The notes beneath the pieces were generated by a model that worked only from the letters and a program-made list of their open reading frames with translations, did not search any database and was not told the DNA's origin. This document shows, piece by piece, positions 33,001 through 41,636 of a stretch of 64,000 nucleotides of DNA; the stretch's first letter is position 1; every line of letters starts with the position of its first letter. Origin of the DNA: Lichtheimia corymbifera B2541 (lineage: Eukaryota; Mucoromycota; Mucoromycetes; Mucorales; Lichtheimiaceae); assembly GCA_000697475.1 (NCBI GenBank), contig JNEU01000742.1:62001-126000 (forward strand), in the 5' to 3' direction. The position numbers were made by a program, and so were the translations under genes.

Positions 33001-33298
33001 CTAAACTTTAGAATGAAACGTGGGGTCTTTCATAGAGCATAGTTGCTCGCCTGGGCGTAGCGCACCTTGGGTGCAAGTTTCACGATCAACCTCGCCGATC
33101 CTAGATTTGGCGATGTCACCACCAGCCAAAGTTGATCTTGGGTCGACCTCTCGAATTTTTTTTTCGACAAGGCTGGTGGTGACATCGCCAAATCTAGGAT
33201 CGGCGAGGTTGATCGTGAAACTTGCACCCAAGGTGCGCTACGCCCAGGCGAGCAACTATGCTCTATGAAAGACCCCACGTTTCATTCTAAAGTTTAGA
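33001..33298. repeat. Near-perfect long hairpin B1
   Basis: Arms of about 125 bp (33001-33126 and 33172-33297) pair without visible mismatch around a 45-bp loop; pairing continues outward with few mismatches to about 32840 and 33460. Both strands therefore read the same open frame (ETCTQGALRPGEQLCSMKDP). The loop holds an AT tract. Confidence 0.85.
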
Positions 33299-34169
33299 GA
33301 TACAGGCACCTTTATGTTTTTACATATGTTATAAGCATGGTGTTATATGACAAGTGGTGTTTGTTCATTGTCAAATAGCTTGACCCTGATAGAGCGGAAG
33401 ATGCGCAGGGCCGTGCATGTGTAACACAACTCATTTGCATGATACTTACAATGAAGAAACACCACTTATCATAAGTATTGCGCTTTCAGCATACGTAAAA
33501 ACGGAAAAGTGAATGTATCGAGGATTGGCAAACGTGATGGTGAAACATGATTGACAAGGTGCGCTCTACCACGACGAGCAATATTGTTCTATGAAAGATC
33601 CCATGTATCATTGTAAAGTTTTGAGATAAATGCACTTTCTCGTTTTTACATATGATGGAAAGCATGGTGCTTATGATAAGCGGTGTTTGTTCATTGTGAA
33701 GTAGGTCCACCCTGATAGAGCGGAAGATGCGCAGGGGCGTGCATGTGTAACACAGCTCATTTGCATGATACTTACAATGAAAAACACCGCTTATCATAAG
33801 CATCGCGCTTTTCAGCATATGTAAAAATGAGAGAGTGCATTTATCTCAAAACTTTACAATGAAACATGGGCTCTTTCATAGAACAATATTGCTTGTCGTG
33901 GTAGAGCGCACCTTGTCAATCATGTTTCACCATCACGTTTGCCAATCCTCGATACATTCACTTTTCCGTTTTTACGTATGCTGAAAGCGCAATACTTATG
34001 ATAAGTGGTGTTTCTTCATTGTAAGTATCATGCAAATGAGCTGTGTTACACATGCACGGCCCTGCGCATCTTCCGCTCTATCAGGGTCAAGCTATTTGAC
34101 AATGAACAAACACCACTTGTCATATAGCACCATGCTTATAACATATGTCAAAACATAAAGGTGCCTGTA

Positions 34170-34460
34170 TCTCTAAACTTTACAATGAAACATGGGGTCT
34201 TCAATCGAACAAAGTTGCGCGGCGGGGTGAAGCGCACCTTGGGTGCAAGTTTCACGATCGTCGTGGCCGATCCCACATTCACCGAATGTCACCACCAGCT
34301 AAAGTCGATCGGGTCGATCTCTTGAATTTTTTTTTGGACTTTGGCTGGTGGTGACAATGGGTGAATCTGAGATCGGCCACGACGATCGTGAAACTTGCAC
34401 CCAAGGTGCGCTTCACCCTGACGAGCAACTTTGTTCGATTGAAGACCCCGCGTTTCATTG
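34170..34460. repeat. Long hairpin B2
   Basis: A second, more diverged copy of the B1 hairpin, at the mirror position in the large palindrome. Arms contain GCACCTTGGGTGCAAGTTTC and its complement, and the loop again holds a run of T. Confidence 0.8.
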
Positions 34461-35139
34461 TAAAGTTTAGAGATACAGCTATCTTTATGTTTTTACTATG
34501 ATGTACGCGTAATGCTATATGGAGAGTGGCGTTTGTTCATTGGGATTATCATGCAAATGATTTGTGTTGCACAAAGAAGTCCGTCCGCATCTTCGGCTCT
34601 ATCGGGGTCTACCTACTTGGCAATGAACAAAGACCACTTGTCATATAGCATCACGCTTACAGCATATATAAAACGTAAAGGTGCCTTTCCCCAAATCTCC
34701 ATAATGATGTGTAGAGGCTTTATGAGAACGATGTTGATCAGCATGACCGAGAGCACCTCCTGACCAAGTTTCGACGTCCCCACCAGCAATATCGGCGCGC
34801 ACGGCCGTACACCCTATTTATGTTACCATCCTTTCTTTGTCTCTCCAACATTGAACGTTTTCATAATGAACTCTGGGGATTTTATGAGAACGAAATTGCT
34901 CGGGGTGGTCGAAAGGATGTTGTGTGAAAGTTTCAGGTTCGAGGTGGGCAATCTCGGGGAGCAGGAGCGTCTACCTTACTTTTCTCTTACATTTGAGCTG
35001 GCCCGCATTCAAAATGTTCATAATGAACCATGCGGTTTTTAAATTAATGAAGTTGATCAGCATGCGCGAGAGTACCTTCTGACCAAGTTTCAAGTGCGAG
35101 ATGGGGAATCCCAAGAAACTACATACTAATTGACCTTTT

Positions 35140-35762
35140 CATAAATCCGGCGCTTTCCCAATTTCCGCCCATCATAGTAAACCCCACATTACACCCTCCC
35201 ATTCAAAATTTTCAAATGAAGCGTGGGTTCGTTATTAAGACAAAGTTGATCAGCATGTCCTAGAGCACCTTGTGTGAAAGTTTCAGGTTCGAGAGAGGCA
35301 ATCAAGGTCATGGAGTAATTTATAGAGTGCATGGCAGTGTCTGACTATTTAATTTCCACCTCTTCCACTTTCGGCTTCTTGCCTCTTCCTCCTCCCATTC
35401 TGAACTGTTGCCTCCATTCAACTACAACTACAACCTGCGAACGATTGCCTTGCTTTCAATCCACCATGTCAATGCTACGAATATCTTGATCCGATTGTCT
35501 TGAACTGAATGGCAAGCTCCATGGCGTGTGCACCCCACTTCAACACACGCCTTTCTTGACAGCACACACTGTCTTGCACACTCCAATGCCACAATCAAAC
35601 GAAACAGCATTCATTCCAGAAGTTACTATCAGCAATGACTTTATTGTCTCAAGCAGTGTTCACAATCTTGTCACTCTACTACTACAACACGCTCCTCTGC
35701 TACAACCATCCCGTAACAGCAGCTACCGTTAGCAAGGTCTCCATTGTCTCAAGCTACTTGCG
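35140..35762 (-). repeat. Palindrome arm copy T2 (inverted)
   Basis: Right outer arm, the inverse of T1. Sums of paired coordinates stay near 67,467 over several hundred bases. It carries the same peptide-capable module on the minus strand (35290-35189). Confidence 0.8.
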
Positions 35763-36013
35763 GCCTCTTCACGTGGACAGCTGATAGCCATTGTATAAAA
35801 GCAGCTTTATTTATGTGGCAACTTGCAATGATGCATACCACTTCTAATGGATGATCCCATATCATCTATCAAATATCCCGCAATACAAGCACTCTTCGCC
35901 TTGTTGAGCTGCACTGAAAATGACCAAGAAAAAGAGAGACCAACACTCGGATAGAAAAGGAAGCATATCAGCAGCGATCACAGAGGCTCTTTCTTATTGG
36001 ACTCGCAACGGTT

Positions 36014-36472
36014 ATGGATGAATGGATGGATGCAATCAAGTACAGTAATGCGGAATCCTGGAATGTTGCTTTGGCTACTTGGCTCGTCGTCAGCAGTAAC
36101 GAAAACGTGGATACGGCTGAGGATGATGATGGGTTGGATGAATTGGATGGCATGGAAACGAGGGCTTATATCTTTGACAAGAGAGGATTTACCACCATGG
36201 ATGATATTGCAACGTTCAAGTCAGTGCATGCAACAGCTACTTTTACAATCATGGATGAAGATGCGATGACGGCAGCAACCAAGAATACAATGACACAACG
36301 ACACCTGCTGATTCTTTGTGATCCACTGGTTGCCATCTGGAAGCAAAGGAAGGATAGAAATTTGAAGGCCGGAAGAGGATATTGGATCATCCCCATATCA
36401 TTGTATCGAGACACTCTTGTTCCTTCTGTCATATTACATTCATTAAAGCTTCATTTTTCATATGCTGATTAG
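36014..36472 (+). CDS. ORF carried on the left arm of the second inverted repeat
   Basis: Frame of 152 codons: MDEWMDAIKYSNAESWNVAL, then ATWLVVSSNENVDTAEDDDG, TMDDIATFKSVHATATFTIM and RHLLILCDPLVAIWKQRKD. The inverted partner on the minus strand (37660-37439) keeps MDAIKCSDRISWNVALVTWS and VDTAEDDDGLDGLDEMD in frame, so the peptide was once coding or the arms diverged recently. Not recognised as any family. No intron-exon model was attempted. Likely a fragment of a repeat-borne gene. Confidence 0.35.
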   Translation: MDEWMDAIKYSNAESWNVALATWLVVSSNENVDTAEDDDGLDELDGMETRAYIFDKRGFTTMDDIATFKSVHATATFTIMDEDAMTAATKNTMTQRHLLILCDPLVAIWKQRKDRNLKAGRGYWIIPISLYRDTLVPSVILHSLKLHFSYAD

Positions 36473-37438
36473 ACGATAAGTAGTGCCAATAACTGATTGT
36501 ATACATGTTTAAATAGACGCTTGTATTTTCATTGTTAATAAACCCATAGTAATAGTACCCAACAACCCTGCTTGTTACGGAAGCTTGATCCATTGTGAGC
36601 TTAAAGCATTACGGCTCGTAAGAAAGATGATGAGCTCTGTGGCACAAGTACATACATCATAATGCTTACCTATGACAACGGCCCTATCAGCATGATCCAC
36701 CTTGTATGTATAGCCTTATATAAGAACGAACCCTGGAGGCAAACAATACCATTACCGCTCATAGTCTTGGATGCGCTGATCATTTATGCTTGTTAACCAC
36801 ACCATCATAGGCAGACCTTACTATTTAGGGATTGTCTATCATGCACCCTCCACCAATAAGAACCTTTCATACCTTGCCCCTACATATAGTGTTGTATAAT
36901 CTAGCGTAGCTGAAAGCTATCATAGGTAAGCATGGCACGCTGATGTACTCATGAATCGTTGTATCACAACAGCTCATTCTTTCTTGAGCAGATTGAACCA
37001 AATTACAATGAACCAAGCACTATGTTGGGTCTCATCACTCCCGAATTAATATCTTGCAATGCAAGCGTTCGAGGACCATTCCTGCCTTTCGTCTATCAAT
37101 ACATGAACTAGGACCTGTGAATAAAGAACAAAAGCTCATCAATACCATGATGTAAATGATCCAATCTCACTTTCCAATATCCAAATTTCTATTCCCCTTT
37201 TCAATCAACATACCAACCCAGTGATCCACAGCCCGATGATGTAACCTGATAGCACGATATCATTATACTTTTTATGTTGAATCTAATTTCATTAAATAGA
37301 TGTGGATGTTTATCAAGTAAATATAATAAGGGAGTACAGTAGCATTGTAGATTGAAATAAGGTACGGGTGAATCACATAGAGGGTGCTAGGGATAACTGT
37401 GTCGTTGTATTCTTTGTTGCTGCCGTCATAATCACCCT

Positions 37439-37660
37439 TCATCCATGACTGTAAAATAGCTGGTGCATGCATTGACTTGGGTATTCCAGTAGCATCCATG
37501 GCTGTAAAGCACCTTTCACCGAGATATAATCCATCTCGTCCAGTCCATCCAATCCATCATCATCCTCAGCCGTATCAACGCGATCGTTCCTGCAGACGAC
37601 ACTCCAAGTAACCAAAGCAACATTCCAGGATATCCTATCACTGCACTTGATTGCATCCAT
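37439..37660 (-). pseudogene. Inverted, degraded partner of the repeat-borne ORF
   Basis: Starts MDAIKCSDRISWNVALVTWS and shares the acidic stretch VDTAEDDDG with the frame at 36014. A small deletion shifts the frame after EMDYIS relative to its partner. Interpreted as a decayed copy; no function assigned. Confidence 0.35.
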
Positions 37661-37856
37661 CCATTAAATCCAATAAGTTGATTGAAGATAGCCAGGTGAT
37701 CGCTGCTGATATGCTCCCTTCTCGCATCCGGCTACTGGTAATCCTTCCTCGGACATTTCTTCCGTTGCAGATCAACCAGGTGAAGATTGCTTGTATTGCG
37801 TTGGTTTTGATAGCTGATACGGCATCCCATCCATTGTAATCCATATTTATCAAAGC

Positions 37857-38500
37857 AGGTTGTTGCAAGTAGTATGAGACAATAAAGACCTTGCTGATAG
37901 TAACAGCTGCTAGGTTTGGTTGCGGTAGAGAAGTGTGCAAGGGCGTGTGTTGTAGTAGAGTGACAAGGCTGTGAACGCTGTTTGAGGCGATGGAGTAAAG
38001 ACCTTGCTAATGGCAGCTGCTGTTACGTTTGATCGTGGCAGAAGAGTGTACAAGAGAACGTGCAGAGGTGTCTAGCAATGCGGGTGTTGTAGTGTGGTGC
38101 ACATACCATGGAGTATACCATTCAAGCAAAGACAATCGGATCAAGACAGTTATAGGATTGACATAGATGGGTTGAAGCAGGGCAATCGTTCGCAGGTTGT
38201 AATCGTACTTGAATGAGGCAACAGTTGAGAATGGGAAGAAGAGTAGATTAAGTGAGAGTGGAAGAGCTGGAAATTAAATAGATCAGGCACTGTCAGACAA
38301 ATCCATGCACACTGTAAATTGATCCATCACTTTGGAGTTTCCCATTTCGACTTGAAACTTTCACACAATATGCTCCTGGGCATGCTGATCAACTTTGTCT
38401 TAATAAAGAACCCACACTTCATTCAAAGATTCTGAATGGGAGGGTAGAATGTGGGGTTTACTATGATGGGCGGAAATTGGGAAAGCGCCGGATTTATGAA
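37857..38500 (+). repeat. Palindrome arm copy T3 (direct orientation to T1)
   Basis: Begins GTTGCAAGTAGTATGAGACA and follows T1 for about 600 bp, including the two tandem subunits, GGCTGTGAACGCTGTTTGAG, the ACAATCGTTCGCAGGTTGTA segment and the TGCTGATCAACTTTGTCTTA module. It lies outside the 4.06-kb palindrome and shows that the arm is a mobile or duplicated unit. Confidence 0.8.
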
Positions 38501-39300
38501 AAAGTCATTTACTATGTATTATCTTGGGATTCCCTATTTCAAGCTTGAAACTTGGTAAGCAGGTTCGCTGAGTCATGCTGATCAACTCCATTCATTTAAA
38601 AATTGTATGCTTCATTATGAGGTTTTATGAATCGGGCGGTCCATATATAGGACGGGTGAGACGCAAGTAGGGTGCATAGTGCACACCCCCGCCATTGTCT
38701 ACCTCCATCGTGAAACTTGGTCAGGGCCGTGGGCTTCGACATGCTGACCAACTCCATTCATATTAAAGTCGCAGGCTTCATTGCGGTAAATAACATGGGA
38801 GCGCCGGACGATGAATGGATGGGAATATACATAGGGAGGACGACCCATGACCTCGAGATTGCCCACTACAAACTTGAAACTTTCACACAAGATACTCTTG
38901 GACATGCAGATCAAATTTGTCTTGATAAAGACATCACGCTTCATTTAAGAATTTTGAATGGGAGCGTATAATGTGGGTTTGACAATGCTGGTCGGAAATT
39001 GGGTATGCGACCAAATTCATGAAATGTCATTTAGTATGAATAACCTTGGGATTCCCCATCTTGAACTTGAAACTTGGTCAGAAGATTCGCTACGTCATGC
39101 TGGTCAACTCCATTCATTTAAAAACTACATGTTTCATTATGAGAAGGTTCAATGTTCAACGGTCCAAAAATAGAAGTGATGATAGACGGACGTAAGTCCA
39201 TAGTGCACGTCCCCGTAATTACCCATATCGAACTTCAAGCTTAGTCAGAAGGTCGGTAAGATATGCCTATTAACTTCATTCATTTCAATACCATACGATT
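38500..39300 (+). repeat. Run of diverged ~170-bp modules after T3
   Basis: At least four further copies of the module follow T3. Each has GAAACTT(G/T), then a variant of CATGCTGATCAA, then CATTCATTTAAAA or TAAAGA, then CTTCATT. One copy (about 38872-38971) keeps the frame LETFTQDTLGHADQICLDKD to a stop. Confidence 0.7.
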
Positions 39301-39558
39301 CACTATGTATGGCATTCAAATACGGGTTGCTGGTGTGGGTCGGCTTATTACAAAGATTATTTTATTGCAAATGTTGATGGCAAAAATTACACGTTCCTGT
39401 AAAGCTGAACACTACGAGATTATAATGCGGCTGCATAATTTGTATGATCATCATTCCATAGCTAGTGTTCAGCGAGAAATAAAAGTTTACTAGTTAAGCG
39501 AGCAATCCAAGTCGCTAGTTTATTTGCATTATCAAAGTATGCTCTGAATGATATTATG

Positions 39559-41026
39559 TCATGTCACTAAACTCGAGCTTGGTGTATATGCTTGATGCGA
39601 ATGTTGAAATATGCTTTGATGGCTGTGAACTAAACTACGTGGATGAATCGTTGAGGGTGGATCCAAAACAGTGCATTTCCGCTCTTGTTGATTCTTCCCT
39701 ATGAGCCGTTCTGATCCCGTCATTGATCCAAATCTTCTCATACTGGATTCTGAATGCCTTCTTAAACCTTGCACCTCTGATCGAGTGGTATCTTCTATTG
39801 ATGAAGGTGCTGGCGGTAGCGATCGGTCATGATAAGCGTTGTCTTGAGATGCCAATATAGTCATGCTGTAACCTAGCAACGTCCATATCAGAGCAGCCAC
39901 CAAGGATGGATTGCTGCGTAGTGGTGATGTGTTGTTATTGTTGTCGTCGTCGTTATGCACAATGATATCTTGTTGATACGGTTTGGATGAGGAATGTGTA
40001 TGATGTTGTGGTGATGATGGAGGTGAAGGTGGAGCAATGTTGGTGGCGTTCGTAACAGCAGTTTCAATCGGCAAAGACTTTTCCAAAGAATGCATCTTGT
40101 TATTTGCAGACAATGAATTGGTGTTTTGATGTGATGTATTTGGTGTATTTGGTGCATTAGGCCGATTGGATGATGGTGACGTTCGATTGTCGTCATTGTT
40201 CTTCTCTGGTGGTCTAGATGCTGATGGTGATGATCCTCCCTTGTCAAGTCTTCGCATAAGTTCTCTGTTCTTTTCTCGGCACAATGCAAGTTGAAGCTTC
40301 AGGTCATCTCTCTCTTTTTGTAACTTGTCAGCATTCGCACGGATAAATGACACCTCGAGGTTCAATCGCTCGTTCTCATGTTTTTGATGCTGCAAATCAT
40401 TCTCCAATGTAGTAACGTATTCTATATATGAAGACAATGAATTTACCACTCCCATCGTGTGGATAACGAATCGCTTTGTTACCTTTCTTACGAGTCCTGA
40501 ACTTTCTTGCGGAAATCTTGTTTCGCAGTTGTCTCCTTTCCTTTGAAGTCATCTTCTTGAGCTCGGATTCTGATAGATGATCATCCTGGTCTTCTTGTTG
40601 TCGCCGTTTATCAGATGCTTTTTCATCATGGCCCTGCTGTACATGTTCTTCAGACAAACTTCTACCACTGTTACTGCTGCCTCTTCCATCAGGACTCGCT
40701 GACGATATTGATTGGGTGCAAGGCGTATTATGAATGACTGGAATAGTGGTTGATGGTGGCGTATTGAAGGTAGATTGTGTCAGGGCACTCATCGTTAATG
40801 CATTCATTGTTGGCTGTTGAGTAGGAATGGCTTGGAGTGGAGATAAAGACATGGCTTGGGGTAAAGGACTATCAAACAAGGCTTGAAACGAATTGGCGTT
40901 TCCAAGGGCTTCATTCCCTGGACCATTGTTGACAGGCAAGGTTGTCGTCGTCATGTCCACCATCGAATTCGTCAATAGCCAGTCGAATAGTTGTAGATTG
41001 TCGTCATGGTTGTCGTTGTTGCTCAT
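39559..41026 (-). CDS. bZIP transcription factor with a hydrophobic C-terminal segment
   Basis: Nuclear-type bZIP protein. MSNNDNHDDNLQLFDWLLTN begins a Gln/Ser/Pro-rich N-terminal half. The basic region is KKMTSKERRQLRNKISARKF then RTRKK. A phase-1 intron splices it to EYVTTLENDLQHQKHENERL, which opens a long leucine zipper running through REKNRELMRRLDKG. NKISARKF resembles the Atf/Cre and Hap/AP-1-like fungal groups. A low-complexity linker follows, then LVAALIWTLLGYSMTILA, an 18-residue uncharged hydrophobic stretch that could be a membrane span, and a ~110-residue tail. An upstream in-frame ATG at 41149 would add 41 residues; 41026 was chosen because it is preceded by a pyrimidine-rich leader. 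It is divergent from an MFS transporter gene. Confidence 0.9.
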
Positions 41027-41636
41027 GTGTGAAGTAATAAATAGAAAAAGTGGAGAAGAAGAGTGGCTGAAACCATCTCCATCGGTTCCCACCTTAATCG
41101 GACGTTTCACCAACGCTACTGCTGCTGACCTTAGATAATACATTTGCATGCATGATGATCCTTAGCAATCACTGCTACCCTTACGCCATGAAACGATAAA
41201 CCGCCCATCTATTATAGTACATTTGTTTATATAGACTTTACCACAAATGAATTTATATACATACACTAACCTACCAGGATGCACAAAAATGCTGTTTGGA
41301 TGATATGGGTTGCTGGGTGTCGCCATAATAGCGTCACAATATGTGCGTTTTATCAACCTTTTGGAGCGATGGCATCTATATATCAGTAGTCTTCAGAAGG
41401 AACAATGTATCCTCTCCACGATTCTTTGTAATCAGCCAAATATAATAATATGTCTGCGATGCTTGAAAAAGGTAACACGGACCCATCCAAGAACCACTTG
41501 GAATGTTTATGCATCTAATGCAGCATTCGGCATCGGGATCGAATTTCGTTTTATGCCCACTCCTGAACTCAATCGATCCTTTATAAACACAAAGATGACC
41601 AGTGGCGAGATATCTAGCACCCCTTTATTCTAATAT
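41027..41636. other. Divergent promoter region bZIP / MFS transporter
   Basis: About 610 bp shared by two divergent genes. A TATAAA at 41582-41587 serves the + strand gene. No other gene was seen. Confidence 0.5.
41582..41587 (+). promoter_or_regulatory. TATA box of the DHA2-type transporter
   Basis: TATAAA on the + strand, 55 bp before the ATG at 41637. Confidence 0.5.

Larger units (their letters stand above)
31706..35762. repeat. 4.06-kb imperfect palindrome built of nested palindromes
   Basis: The sequence reads nearly the same on both strands about a centre near 33,734. Anchors: TGATCAACTTTGTCTTAATA at 32214 pairs with its complement ending at 35252; GCTTATGATAAGCGGTGTTT at 33669 pairs with the complement ending at 33801. 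Outer arms are listed separately. The central 1.9 kb (about 32776-34690) alternates short terminal-inverted-repeat units of about 200 bp with two long hairpins (33001-33298 and about 34170-34460) placed symmetrically. No transposase, reverse transcriptase or clear target-site duplication was found. It resembles a foldback-type element or an inverted duplication of a satellite-like repeat. Confidence 0.85.
35890..37800. repeat. Second inverted repeat with ORF-bearing arms
   Basis: Left arm about 35890-36340, right arm about 37340-37800, centre near 36,840. GCATATCAGCAGCGATCAC at 35963 pairs with the complement ending at 37714; GATACGGCTGAGGATGATGA at 36110 pairs with the complement ending at 37576. 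Arms are roughly 70-80% alike by eye and flank about 1 kb of unique sequence. T2 and T3 flank it in turn. Confidence 0.75.

Noticed and set aside
31706..39300. LTR retrotransposon with T1 and T3 as LTRs
   Set aside because: T1 and T3 are direct repeats, but no gag, protease, reverse transcriptase, integrase or primer-binding site was seen between them, and T2 is inverted.
31706..39300. CRISPR-like array, because of regular repeats
   Set aside because: Repeats are ~100-200 bp, diverged and inverted, in a eukaryotic genome; no short identical repeats with unique spacers.
41027..41149. 41-residue N-terminal extension of the bZIP protein
   Set aside because: No conserved feature; the downstream ATG has better leader context.
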